A stretch of 64,000 nt of DNA from contig NZ_QUQO01000001.1 of assembly GCF_003399445.1 (NCBI RefSeq), forward strand, positions 2,601,001 to 2,665,000, in the 5' to 3' direction. This document shows, in pieces, positions 7,467 to 16,145 of this stretch. Origin of the DNA: Parvularcula marina (GTDB lineage: Bacteria > Pseudomonadota > Alphaproteobacteria > Caulobacterales > Parvularculaceae). A program made the translations under genes and the position numbers. Below the pieces are notes generated by a model. It was not told the origin of the DNA, did not search any database, and saw only the letters and a program-made list of their open reading frames with translations. Position 1 is the first letter of the stretch; the number at the start of each line of letters is the position of its first letter.

Positions 7467-9026
7467 TTAATCGACCCGGACAAGATCGAGGTCGTGGAAG
7501 TCATAGGAGAAATCCGTGATGTCAGAGACGGCTTCCATCGCCATGCGGGTGATCTTGCCGTCTTCTTCCGTGAACGTCACGAAGGCATCGGCTTTCAGCG
7601 AACGATCCGGCCAGAAAGCGACAAACCGATCGCCATCATAATGGCTGAGCGAACCATCGAGAATTTCAGACCGGCTCATATCGATGAAGAGCTTGCCGTC
7701 CTTCATGCTGATCGTGACATCTCCATACCAGGCGTCCCGATAGACCCCCGTATAAGCCGCAAGGGGCAGGCTTGGGGCCGCCGCATCTGTCGGCGGGGAG
7801 ACAGCGCCAGCAAGGGCAGCCTGCGCTTCGGCAATCGATTTGGCGAACCGCTCACCTGAGGCGGCGATATAGTCATACTGCCGGCCGCCCAGGAGATCAT
7901 CCGCTATCTGAGTGGTGAAGGTTGAGGCTGTCCCCCGGTAATCATTCGATGACGCGAAGATGCCGATATTCTTCTCAGGCAGGAGGATGAAATTGCTGGT
8001 CACGCCGGGCGCCCCGCCGGAATGCGAGACCATCAGCGTGCCTTCGAAATCGGTGATATTCCAGCCAAGGGCATAAAGCTGCATATGCGATGCCCCGGCA
8101 TTGAAACTTCCGCCGCTGCGTTTCGGCGTCACGCCAGTCCAGAGTTCCCGCGCCTGTTTCTCGCTGATGATCCGTTCACCGTCTTTGGTCTCCGCGCCAT
8201 CAAGCCAGAACTGGGCCCAGATCATCATGTCACTCGCCGGACAGACGAGACCTGCGGCGGCAGCATGTTCTGGCTTGAAGAGCGTGCGTTCATCAACGGG
8301 CACGCCTTCTTCCTCGCCGGGCGCGCGTTCGTGTCCCGTCATCAGGGTCTGTTCATCACGCATCCGGGTATAGTCCGTTGCGCATTCTTCAAGCCCGACA
8401 GGCTCGAAAATTTCTGCCCGGACGAAATCCGCCCAGCTCTCACCAGAGGCGCGGGCGACGATCTCACCAGCGACGATATAAAGGAGGTTGTCATAGGCAT
8501 AGGCGGCCCGGAACTCTGTGCTCGGACGCAAATGCGGCAGGGCGGCGATGATATCGCCGGCGGTGGAATAGGAATCCGGCCAGAAGAGCAGGTCCCCGGC
8601 ACCGAGCGGCAGGCCCGACCGGTGGGTCAGCGCATCGCGCACGGTGAAGTGCTCACTGACCCAGGGGTCATACATCGCAAATTCTGGGATATAAGTCCGG
8701 ACCGGCGCATCCCATTCAACCAGCCCTCTGTCGACGAGGATGGCCAGCGCGGTCGTCGTGAAGGCTTTCGAAATCGACGCGACGGGCAGGAGCATATCCT
8801 CCGTAAGCGGTGCGTCCGTGCCTTCATCGGCTTTACCGTAGGCCGCTTGAAAGACGACCTCGCCATCGACGGTGATGGCCGCCGCCATGCCGGTGGCATC
8901 GAAAGCTTCCATGGCCCGCAGGGCTTCGCCCTCAAAATCGGGCAGGGCGTTTTCCGGTTCTCCTGACGGCGTGGCACAGGCGGCAAGGCCCAATGCGAGG
9001 GAGGAGGCGATGGCCAGCTTTTTCAT
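7467..9026 (-). CDS. serine hydrolase, class C beta-lactamase fold, lipoprotein
   Basis: 519 residues. The N-terminus is a lipoprotein signal (MKKLAIASSLALGLAACATP, lipobox LAAC). The beta-lactamase/PBP-like domain covers about 35-390: SxxK nucleophile motif in PVASISKAFTTTALAI, the Tyr-x-Asn element in YAYDNLLYIVAGE, and the HxG motif in MVSHSGGAPGVTSNF. The last 100 residues are a beta-rich C-terminal domain often attached to these proteins (lipocalin-like, DUF3471). Such enzymes are esterases or D-Ala peptidases more often than true beta-lactamases, so resistance should not be assumed. Confidence 0.9.
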   Translation of the reverse strand: MKKLAIASSLALGLAACATPSGEPENALPDFEGEALRAMEAFDATGMAAAITVDGEVVFQAAYGKADEGTDAPLTEDMLLPVASISKAFTTTALAILVDRGLVEWDAPVRTYIPEFAMYDPWVSEHFTVRDALTHRSGLPLGAGDLLFWPDSYSTAGDIIAALPHLRPSTEFRAAYAYDNLLYIVAGEIVARASGESWADFVRAEIFEPVGLEECATDYTRMRDEQTLMTGHERAPGEEEGVPVDERTLFKPEHAAAAGLVCPASDMMIWAQFWLDGAETKDGERIISEKQARELWTGVTPKRSGGSFNAGASHMQLYALGWNITDFEGTLMVSHSGGAPGVTSNFILLPEKNIGIFASSNDYRGTASTFTTQIADDLLGGRQYDYIAASGERFAKSIAEAQAALAGAVSPPTDAAAPSLPLAAYTGVYRDAWYGDVTISMKDGKLFIDMSRSEILDGSLSHYDGDRFVAFWPDRSLKADAFVTFTEEDGKITRMAMEAVSDITDFSYDFHDLDLVRVD

Positions 9027-9157
9027 CTTCTCTGCCTTTGAAAAATTCGTGATGTCCTAGCTCCCGCAGGACGGCAGAAATGTCCAGACAGGCGATCTTG
9101 AATGGCATGAGGTTTCGCTTGCCCGTCTCGTTCCTCTCGGCTATCCCCTCGCGCTCC

Positions 9158-9232
9158 GGGCGTATAGCTCAGTGGTAGAGCACTGCCTTCACACGGCAGG
9201 GGTCCGTGGTTCGAACCCACGTACGCCCACCA
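9158..9232 (+). tRNA. tRNA-Val(CAC)
   Basis: Cloverleaf with acceptor GGGCGTA/TACGCCC, D arm GCTC...GAGC, anticodon stem CTGCC/GGCAG around TTCACAC (anticodon CAC), and T arm with GGTTCGAACCC. CCA is encoded at 9230-9232. It borders the carbohydrate cluster, but no integrase or repeated tRNA 3' end was seen at the far side. Confidence 0.97.
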
Positions 9233-9297
9233 TTTTCCCGGCCTATCGCTTCGCTACTTGAGGCTGCGTCGTAGTCGCCTCGCGACGAAGGCGGGCA

Positions 9298-10055
9298 TCA
9301 TTCCTCCAGCACCCTGATCTCGATATTACGGAACTCTGTCGGATGGGTTTCGGCCTGAAGGGCAAAATATCCGCGCGCGACAGGCGTGCCTTCGCCCTCG
9401 ACGGGCATTGCATCACCAATCTGGGGGGACTGGTAACGCATCACTTCCTCGCCATTGATGAAATGGATGATCTCCTCGCCGCCGCGGACATGAATTTCCG
9501 CCTTCACCCAATCGTCGCCGTGATATGTGGGAGAGGCCGAATTGATGCAATGCTCGGTACGCAACACGCCATCCATCACGACATGGTATCGGGCGTGCAC
9601 AGATTACCTGTCGGACGCTCATCCGCCCCATTGCCGCCAAGAAGCTGGACTTCGATGGAACGGGGGAAGTCCTTGTCCAGCGGCATGGTCGCGGGGTCTT
9701 CGGTGTGGACCATCAGACCATTATTGCGCCACGCCCAGTCCGGCCCACCACTGATCTGCTCACCGAGAAAACGGTATTCGAAACGGATGTCATAAGAAGA
9801 GTAGGGCGTCTCGTAAAAGAGATGGCCGAACTCTCCCTGAAAGACGTCATACTGATCATAATGGATCTGCAGGACGCCGTCCTCTACACGGAATGTCTCG
9901 AACGGATCCTCGCCAAGGGGATAGCCGCTCAGTTTCGGTGTCCAGCCGGTGAGGTCCTTGCCATTGAAGATCGGCACCCATTCAGCGGTCGCCTGCACTC
10001 TTTCACCGCCGCAGGCCGCAAGGGTGAGAGCCAGAAGTAGGGCAGCGCGTCTCAT
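9298..10055 (-). pseudogene. DUF1080 (3-keto-glycoside hydrolase/lyase-like) lipoprotein, frameshifted
   Basis: Two adjacent frames together make one DUF1080 protein. The first frame (10055 down to 9576) starts with a lipoprotein signal (LLALTLAACGG), continues EWVPIFNGKDLTGWTPKLSG and runs to NLCTPD, then reaches a stop. The second frame (from about 9600 down to 9298) continues HVVMDGVLRTEHCINSASPT through VARGYFALQAETHPTEFRNI. Loss of one C in an ACCCAT-like run at about 9585 explains the break. Members of this concanavalin-like family cleave 3-keto-glycosides. The start overlaps the GlcG-like gene by 4 bases. Either a real recent inactivation or a sequencing error; the intact downstream frame suggests it is recent. 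Confidence 0.85.
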
Positions 10056-10519
10056 TCGGGACGATCGGTGCTGAGATCCGCGAGCACCGCCCCCGCATTG
10101 CCGCAGGCAATATCGAATTCGGTGACAGCGCCCGAAACACCGACGCCGCCAACGCCGACACCATCACTTGTGAAAAGCGGCAGGCCGCCGCCAAAGGTCG
10201 CCATGTCCGGCGCGGCGGGCCCGTTCCAGTTTGCCGTCTCACTGCTCGCAAACTCATAGGTCGCAGCCGATTTACCCTTCCATTTGGCAACCTCCGCGGC
10301 GGCGGTCGAGGCGCCGTCCATCTTGGCGTAGGTGACGAGGCGCCCGGCATGATCGAAGATCGCAACAGCAATCTCCTCGCCATTCTTCCGGGCATGATCG
10401 AGGCAGCCGTCACGGATGGTCTCGGCGGTGGCAAGGTCCATGACCGGCCGCATCGTCTGGGCCTGTACGCTGGCGGTTGAGATAGCGAGTGCCATGATGG
10501 CGAATACGGATTTTTTCAT
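10052..10519 (-). CDS. exported GlcG/HbpS-like protein (DUF336)
   Basis: 155 residues with a Sec signal peptide (MKKSVFAIMALAISTASVQA, cleavage before QTM). The mature part is a GlcG/HbpS-type domain: VMDLATAETIRDGCLDHARK, IAVAIFDHAGRLVTYAKMDG, and the glycine-rich DGVGVGGVGVSGAVTEFD. Family members bind heme or act as accessory proteins in redox and diol metabolism; the function here is unknown. It lies between the ThuA gene (36-base gap) and the DUF1080 gene (4-base overlap), so the three form one minus-strand operon within the keto-glycoside cluster. Confidence 0.85.
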   Translation of the reverse strand: MKKSVFAIMALAISTASVQAQTMRPVMDLATAETIRDGCLDHARKNGEEIAVAIFDHAGRLVTYAKMDGASTAAAEVAKWKGKSAATYEFASSETANWNGPAAPDMATFGGGLPLFTSDGVGVGGVGVSGAVTEFDIACGNAGAVLADLSTDRPE

Positions 10520-10555
10520 TCTTATAGCCTCCCTGATGAGAATTGGGACGGGGGG

Positions 10556-11353
10556 TTATTCCGCCGCCGTCACCCACTTAACGCCGCCCAGCACATGTTG
10601 CTGGAAGATATCCTCCGTATAGGTTTCTGCTGTGTGGCCCATGGAGGTGTAGAACACCCGGCCGCCGTTGAATTCATGTTGCCAGGAAATCGGGTTGGGG
10701 TTCGCATCCGCCTCACCAATCGAGGCCGGATCGAGTGTGACGAGCAGGGTCACCGCCGGGTTATAATCCTTGATATAATACCATTCATCGACGCGGGAGA
10801 AATTCGTCGGGAGGCCCTCCGTACTCGTCTGGCTGGCATTGATGACGGAGAGTTCGCCGCGCGGTGTGCCAGGAGGGTGGCTTTCAAAATAGCCGCCGAT
10901 TAATTTTCCGTACCAGGTCCAATTATAATGGGAATCCGACGCGCCGTGAATGCCGATGACGCCGCCGCCATTCTGGACGAAAGCCTGAAAGGCCATGCGC
11001 CGGTCACCGACCCACCATTCGCCGCCTGGCTCGCGGGAATTTGATGTCGTGTTGATGAGCATCAGGGCATCGATATCGGCGAGGCCTTCGGTCGAGAAAA
11101 TCTCGGGGTCCTCGCTCGCCGTGACGCGATAGCCTTCGGCCTCCAGCATCGCCGTCATGGCAGCGACGCCGGGCTCGATCGATTTGTGCCGCCAGCCCGT
11201 CGAATGGGAGAAAATGAGGATGTGCGGCTTGTCCGCCGCCGCAGGGGTTTCCTGTGCTGAGGGCCCACCGCATGCCGCAAGAAGCATGAGGATCGGGAGC
11301 AGGAAGAGCGGCGTCCTTTTCCCCAGCATTTTCGTGTCAGACCTTAATCCCAT
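10556..11353 (-). CDS. ThuA-domain lipoprotein
   Basis: 265 residues. The signal region ends in the lipobox LLAACGG, so the protein is probably a periplasmic lipoprotein. The ThuA (trehalose-utilization, glutamine-amidotransferase-like) domain follows: ILIFSHSTGWRHKSIEPG, the DALMLINTTSN strand, GGGVIGIHGASDSHYNW and the late PISWQHEFNGGRVFYTSMGH. ThuA proteins accompany disaccharide 3-keto metabolism, for example in thuAB, where they act on keto-sugars. I keep the ATG at 11353 because a GGGAG sits 9 bases upstream; the ATG at 11329 would give a more compact signal peptide. Confidence 0.88.
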   Translation of the reverse strand: MGLRSDTKMLGKRTPLFLLPILMLLAACGGPSAQETPAAADKPHILIFSHSTGWRHKSIEPGVAAMTAMLEAEGYRVTASEDPEIFSTEGLADIDALMLINTTSNSREPGGEWWVGDRRMAFQAFVQNGGGVIGIHGASDSHYNWTWYGKLIGGYFESHPPGTPRGELSVINASQTSTEGLPTNFSRVDEWYYIKDYNPAVTLLVTLDPASIGEADANPNPISWQHEFNGGRVFYTSMGHTAETYTEDIFQQHVLGGVKWVTAAE

Positions 11354-11394
11354 GGCGCATTTCTCCCTTATTGACTGTTTATGCTACTCGACGA

Positions 11395-11408
11395 TGTTGG
11401 CGCTAACA
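11395..11408. promoter_or_regulatory. LacI-type operator in divergent promoter region
   Basis: TGTTGGCGCTAACA, a near-perfect palindrome (12 of 14 positions symmetric) with the central CG and TAAC half-site of LacI-family operators. It lies between the divergent ThuA operon and the first dehydrogenase pair. A close variant is at 24271-24284 in the other divergent region of the cluster. Confidence 0.65.
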
Positions 11409-11490
11409 GTCATAGTGGCGGAAATCGCACGGGATGACACATTCTTCTGCACCTCCCGGCATAAGAAAATAAGGCGTGGGAGGCGTCCGC

Positions 11491-12060
11491 ATGGCAGACA
11501 GGGGTGAAAGCCCGGACCGGCGCGAAGTGCTGCGCCGCGCCGCCTGGTTGGCGGGTGGGGCCGCGATAAGCCAGCTTCCGGCATGTTCAAAGAGCGTTGA
11601 ACCGTCCGCTACCGCTGCGCCGGCAACGGAATTCTTTTCCGCCGATGAGATGCGGCTCATCACCCGGATTGCCGATCTAATCATTCCCGAGACCGACACA
11701 CCCGGCGCATCGGGCGCAGGCGTGCCGCAAAAGCTCGACGAGATGATGGCCCATTGGGCGTCTGAGGAGACGCAAAGCCGCTGGCGCGGTGTTCTCATGC
11801 GCATTGATAGGGCTGCGGAGGAAACCTACGGCAAATCATTCCTTTCCCTTACCCCGGCACGGCAACATGTCTTGCTACGGATGTTCGATCGCGATGCGAT
11901 GCATACGGGCGGGGACGATTATCACGATGTGAAGGAGTTGATCGTCTCCGCTTATTATCAGTCCGAGGTCGGCGCGACGCAGGAATTGCGCTTCGAGCTT
12001 ATCCCCGGCGCCTATCGGGGCTGCGTGCCTCTTGCGGAGATTGGCCGCGCCTGGGCGTGA
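11491..12060 (+). CDS. gluconate 2-dehydrogenase subunit 3-like protein, Tat-exported (pair A)
   Basis: 189 residues from the ATG at 11491, chosen for the GGGAGG 7 bases before it. The N-terminus has a Tat-like signal: DRREVLRRAAWLAGGAAISQ then LPACS, possibly a lipobox. The rest is the subunit 3 domain: FFSADEMRLITRIADLIIPE, DTPGASGAGV, and the C-terminal IGATQELRFELIPG-type ending (here VGATQELRFELIPGAYRGC). In FAD-dependent sugar dehydrogenases this small subunit chaperones and carries the large subunit through the Tat system. The large subunit follows 28 bases later and has no signal peptide of its own. Confidence 0.9.
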   Translation: MADRGESPDRREVLRRAAWLAGGAAISQLPACSKSVEPSATAAPATEFFSADEMRLITRIADLIIPETDTPGASGAGVPQKLDEMMAHWASEETQSRWRGVLMRIDRAAEETYGKSFLSLTPARQHVLLRMFDRDAMHTGGDDYHDVKELIVSAYYQSEVGATQELRFELIPGAYRGCVPLAEIGRAWA

Positions 12061-12088
12061 GCGGCAAGGGCTTGTGAGGAGGGCGTCG

Positions 12089-13765
12089 GTGGAACCGGAA
12101 TTTGATGCAATCGTCGTCGGCTCCGGCATGAGCGGGGGCTGGGCGGCAAAGGAGCTCACCGAGCGGGGGCTCAAAACCCTCGTCATCGAGCGCGGGCGCC
12201 ATATTGAACATGGCGCTGATTATACCGATTTCGATGCGCCCTGGGAGCTGCCCTATCTCAACCGCATCCCGGAAGACGAACAATCGCTTTATCCCTTTGC
12301 CAGTCAGGCGACGAAACATTTCCGGATGAAGGCCGGGGACCATCCTTATTCAGTGCCGGAGGACCGGCCATTCCGCTGGTTCAGGGGATATCATCTGGGT
12401 GGCCGCTCGCTGATGTGGGCGCGGCAATCATACCGCATGAGCGATATCGATTTTGAGGCCAATAAAAAGGACGGGTACGGCGTCGACTGGCCCATCCGCT
12501 ATCAAGATATCGCGCCGTGGTATGATCATGTCGAACGGTTCGCAGGGATTTCAGGGCAGGCCGAAGGCCTTGAGCAATTGCCTGATGGCGTCTTCCAGCC
12601 GGCGATGGAGCTCAACTGCCTCGAGGAAGAGATGAAAAAGCGCCTTGAGGTCGCATACCCGACGCGCAAGCTTACCATTGGCCGCTGCGCGCATATCACT
12701 GAGGCCACAGAGGAGCAGCTGGACCTCGGACGGGGGAATTGTCAGTATAGGAGCTATTGCTCGCGGGGCTGCAGCTTCGGCAGCTATTTCTCATCCCTCA
12801 GCGCGACATTGCCCGCAGCGCGGCTCACCGAAAACCTCACCATCGTCACCGATGCTATCGGCCACAGCGTCATCTATGACCCCGAAACGAACAGGGCGAC
12901 CGGGGTGCGGATCATTGATTCGAATACGAAGGAAGGCCGCATTTACACCGGACGCGTCGTTTTTCTGTGTGCCTCGGCCATCGGCTCTGCGCAGATCATG
13001 CTCAATTCCATGTCAGATGCATTCCCCACCGGCATCGCCAATTCTAGCGATATGGTGGGCCGGAACCTGATGGATCATGTCAGCGGCATGGGCGCAGGCG
13101 GCAGCTTCGACGGCTTTGAGGACATGTATTATTCGGGCCGCCGGCCGAACGGGTTCTACATTCCGCGCTACCGCAATGTGACGGAAGATGCGCCCGATTT
13201 CGTGCGCGGCTACGGGTTTCAGGGCGGCTGCCAGCGCGGCAGTTGGGAACGGGGCCGCGGCATGGCGGGCATCGGTGCTGACTTCAAACATGCCCTGCGG
13301 ACCCCCAGCGGCTGGAGCGTCTGGCTGTCAGGCTTTGGCGAGATGCTGCCCAATCCCGATAACCGGGTGACGCTACATCCGACGAAGACGGATCAATGGG
13401 GCATGGCCCAGGTCCATATCGACTGCACGCTGGGTGAGAACGACAAGAAACTCGCCAGACAGGCTAATCTGGATGCGGTGGCGATGCTGGAAGCGGCGGG
13501 CTTCAAGAATGTCTCCGCGCGTGGGGAGGAACCTTTTGCGCCGGGTTCGGCCATCCATGAAATGGGGACGGTGCGGATGGGGCATGACCCCAAAACATCC
13601 GTGCTCAACAAATATAATCAGGCACATGACGTGCCGAACCTCTTTGTGACGGATGGCGCCTGTATGACGTCCACGGCATGTCAAAACCCGTCACTCACCT
13701 ATATGGCGATGTCCGCGCGCGCTGCGCATCATGCCGCCGAATTCCTCAAGGCAGGGACGATCTAG
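12089..13765 (+). CDS. GMC-family FAD sugar dehydrogenase, large subunit (pair A)
   Basis: 558 residues from the GTG at 12089, placed 5 bases after GAGGAGGG; the upstream open frame overlaps the previous gene and is not used. Rossmann FAD motif FDAIVVGSGMSGGWAAKEL at 5-23. A cysteine set C218-x5-C224-x3-C228 (NCQYRSYCSRGC) matches the spacing of the [3Fe-4S] ligands in bacterial FAD glucose dehydrogenase, so electrons probably leave through an Fe-S cluster rather than to oxygen. The C-terminal GMC domain has the catalytic AIHEMGTVRMG and NPSLTYMAMSARAA. The probable reaction is oxidation of a glycoside, likely at C3; the substrate is inferred from context. Confidence 0.88.
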   Translation: MEPEFDAIVVGSGMSGGWAAKELTERGLKTLVIERGRHIEHGADYTDFDAPWELPYLNRIPEDEQSLYPFASQATKHFRMKAGDHPYSVPEDRPFRWFRGYHLGGRSLMWARQSYRMSDIDFEANKKDGYGVDWPIRYQDIAPWYDHVERFAGISGQAEGLEQLPDGVFQPAMELNCLEEEMKKRLEVAYPTRKLTIGRCAHITEATEEQLDLGRGNCQYRSYCSRGCSFGSYFSSLSATLPAARLTENLTIVTDAIGHSVIYDPETNRATGVRIIDSNTKEGRIYTGRVVFLCASAIGSAQIMLNSMSDAFPTGIANSSDMVGRNLMDHVSGMGAGGSFDGFEDMYYSGRRPNGFYIPRYRNVTEDAPDFVRGYGFQGGCQRGSWERGRGMAGIGADFKHALRTPSGWSVWLSGFGEMLPNPDNRVTLHPTKTDQWGMAQVHIDCTLGENDKKLARQANLDAVAMLEAAGFKNVSARGEEPFAPGSAIHEMGTVRMGHDPKTSVLNKYNQAHDVPNLFVTDGACMTSTACQNPSLTYMAMSARAAHHAAEFLKAGTI

Positions 13766-13833
13766 AATGCGGGTACTCCACGATCATATCTGTACGAACA
13801 GCCATAGTGCTGGAAAGCCGAAGGAGGCTGGCG

Positions 13834-14427
13834 ATGAAACGCGCTGAAAACAAGTCGCCGGAAGCGCCGATCGACCGGCGGGAGCTGATGCGCCGAGCCG
13901 TCTATATGGTCGGCGGCGCGGCGGCGTTGGCCGGGCTTGAGGGATGCTCGGGCGCAGAAGGAAATGTCCAGCCGCAGACGAGAGGCAGCGCAGGCCGATA
14001 TTTCTCAGCTATCCGGATGGACCAGCTTCGCGCCGTTATCGATGTCATGATCCCCGCGACAGATACACCCGGTGCTATCGCTGCCGGGGTGCCAGAATTC
14101 ATGGATGACATGATGCGCGACTGGGCGTCCGCCGAGACGCGCTCTCAAATGAAAGCCGTCCTTGATCAGATTGATGAGCGGGCCATCCGTGTCGGCGGCC
14201 GGTCTTTCCGGCGGCTAGCGCCTGAGCACCAGCTCGCCGTGCTCGAAGGTTATGACGCCCATTCCTTCGAAGTGTGGAATGCTGACTATCAGCGTTTCAA
14301 GGACCTTGTGCTGCTTGGCTATTATCATTCTGAAATCGGGGCAACGCAGGAACTCCGTTTCGAACTCATCCCCGGGCGGTGGGATGCTTGCGTGCCCTTG
14401 GGCGATATGCGGACTTGGGCTGACTGA
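13834..14427 (+). CDS. gluconate 2-dehydrogenase subunit 3-like protein, Tat-exported (pair B)
   Basis: 197 residues from the ATG at 13834, which follows AAGGAGG. Tat-like signal DRRELMRRAVYMVGGAAALA and a Cys at GLEGC. The domain parallels the pair A subunit: YFSAIRMDQLRAVIDVMIPA, DTPGAIAAGVPEFMDDMMRDW and SEIGATQELRFELIPGRWD. The close likeness of both the small and the large subunits to pair A shows that the pair arose by tandem duplication. It lies 68 bases after the pair A large subunit and 26 before its own partner. Confidence 0.9.
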   Translation: MKRAENKSPEAPIDRRELMRRAVYMVGGAAALAGLEGCSGAEGNVQPQTRGSAGRYFSAIRMDQLRAVIDVMIPATDTPGAIAAGVPEFMDDMMRDWASAETRSQMKAVLDQIDERAIRVGGRSFRRLAPEHQLAVLEGYDAHSFEVWNADYQRFKDLVLLGYYHSEIGATQELRFELIPGRWDACVPLGDMRTWAD

Positions 14428-14453
14428 GCGTCACTGAATAAGAAAGAGCTTTC

Positions 14454-16145
14454 ATGGATTTTGATGCAATCGTCGTCGGCTCCGGGATCAGCGGGGGCTG
14501 GGCCGCCAAGGAACTCTGCGAGCAGGGCTTCAAGACACTCGTGATTGAGCGGGGCCAGCACGTTCAGCATGGGGCGGATTATCAGGATTTCCGAAACCTT
14601 TGGGAGCTCGATAACCGGGGGCGCATGCCGGAAGATGTTCTGGACGAGGATTATGAAATCCAGCGCCAATGTTATGCCTTTAACACGGCGAACCAGCACC
14701 TTTTCGTGAAGGATTCTGACCACCCCTACGAGACACCGGAAGGGCGGCCCTTTAACTGGTTACGCGGTTATCATCTGGGCGGGCGCTCACTCCTCTGGGC
14801 ACGACACTCTTATCGCTGGAGTGAGATGGATTTTGAGGCCAATCTTCGGGATGGCCACGGGATCGACTGGCCGATCCGATATGCCGATATTGCGCCGTGG
14901 TATGATTATGTCGAACGGTTTGCCGGAATCTCAGGCTCCTATGAAGGCCTCGATCATGTGCCGGATGGACAATTCCTGCCCGCCATGGACCTCAATTGCG
15001 TGGAATCGGCTGTCAAAGAAAAGATCGAGGAGGCCTATCCCGGGCGTAAACTCCTCATGGGACGGATTGCTCATCTGACGGAACCTACCGAGGAGCAAAA
15101 GGAGCTGGGGCGCGGGCAGTGCCAGTTCCGCAATCTCTGCTATCGCGGTTGTTCCTATGGCGCCTATTTTTCCAGCCTCAGTGCGACCCTTCCGGCTGCC
15201 GAGCGGACGGGGAACCTCACCATTGTTACGGATGCCATCGGGCATAGCGTCATCTATGATCCGGCGACCGGCCGGGCCTCCGGCGTGCGGGTCGTTGATT
15301 ACAATACTAAGGAGGGCCGTACCTATACGGCCAAGGTCGTCTTCCTTTGCGCGTCGGCAATTGGCTCCACCCATATGATGCTCAATTCGATATCGGAGCA
15401 ATTTCCGAACGGCATCGCGAACAGCTCGGGCGCCCTCGGACGATATCTGATGGATCATGTCAGCGGCTTTGGGGTTTCGGGCACCATGCCGGGTTTTGCT
15501 GACAAATATTATGCGGGCAAACGGCCGGGCGGCATCTATGTGCCACGATTCCGAAACCTGCCCGGGCAGACGCCGGAGACGGATTTTGTGCGCGGCTACG
15601 GCTTTCAGGGAGGCGGCGCACGGGCGGACTGGCGGCGCGGCACCTATCAGGCGGGCGTCGGGGCCGAGCTCAAAGAACGCTTGCGGACGCCAGGTCCCTG
15701 GAGTTTCGGTTTCTCGATTTTCGGGGAGATGCTGCCGCGTGCTGAAAACCGCATCACATTATCGAGGAATACGGATAAATGGGGCATCCCGCTGCCGCAT
15801 ATCGACTGCACGCTGGGCGATAATGACCTGAAGCTAGCGGCGCGCGCGCTTGAGGACGCAACGGAAATGCTCGAGACGGCAGGTGTCGTCCAGCTGCGGA
15901 CGAGAGCCGAGCCTGCACCGCCCGGTCATGGTATCCATGAAATGGGCAGCGCCCGGATGGGCCGGAACCCAAGGGAGTCCGTCCTCAACCGTTGGAACCA
16001 GGCGCATGATGTGCCGAACCTGTTTGTCACCGACGGGGCGTGCATGACATCATCGGCGTGCCAGAATCCGTCATTGACCTATATGGCGCTGACGGCGCGC
16101 GCGGCCCGGCATGCGGGGGAATTGATGAAAGAGGGCATCGTATGA
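14454..16145 (+). CDS. GMC-family FAD sugar dehydrogenase, large subunit (pair B)
   Basis: 563 residues. FAD motif MDFDAIVVGSGISGGWAAKE at the N-terminus with no signal peptide. The cysteine set C223-x5-C229-x3-C233 (QCQFRNLCYRGC) again fits a [3Fe-4S] site. The C-terminal GMC domain has GIHEMGSARMGRNPRESVLN and NPSLTYMALTARAA. It shares long runs with pair A (LTIVTDAIGHSVIYDP, VFLCASAIGS), while the middle part and substrate-side loops differ, suggesting a different glycoside preference. It overlaps the next gene by 4 bases. Confidence 0.88.
   Translation: MDFDAIVVGSGISGGWAAKELCEQGFKTLVIERGQHVQHGADYQDFRNLWELDNRGRMPEDVLDEDYEIQRQCYAFNTANQHLFVKDSDHPYETPEGRPFNWLRGYHLGGRSLLWARHSYRWSEMDFEANLRDGHGIDWPIRYADIAPWYDYVERFAGISGSYEGLDHVPDGQFLPAMDLNCVESAVKEKIEEAYPGRKLLMGRIAHLTEPTEEQKELGRGQCQFRNLCYRGCSYGAYFSSLSATLPAAERTGNLTIVTDAIGHSVIYDPATGRASGVRVVDYNTKEGRTYTAKVVFLCASAIGSTHMMLNSISEQFPNGIANSSGALGRYLMDHVSGFGVSGTMPGFADKYYAGKRPGGIYVPRFRNLPGQTPETDFVRGYGFQGGGARADWRRGTYQAGVGAELKERLRTPGPWSFGFSIFGEMLPRAENRITLSRNTDKWGIPLPHIDCTLGDNDLKLAARALEDATEMLETAGVVQLRTRAEPAPPGHGIHEMGSARMGRNPRESVLNRWNQAHDVPNLFVTDGACMTSSACQNPSLTYMALTARAARHAGELMKEGIV

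Noticed and set aside
7467-9026. Beta-lactam resistance gene
   Set aside because: The SxxK, YxN and HxG motifs define a broad serine-hydrolase family and nothing specific to known AmpC enzymes is visible.
12032-12088. Longer N-terminus for the pair A large subunit
   Set aside because: The extra residues overlap the small-subunit gene, are Arg-rich and do not match the family; the GTG at 12089 has an ideal ribosome site.
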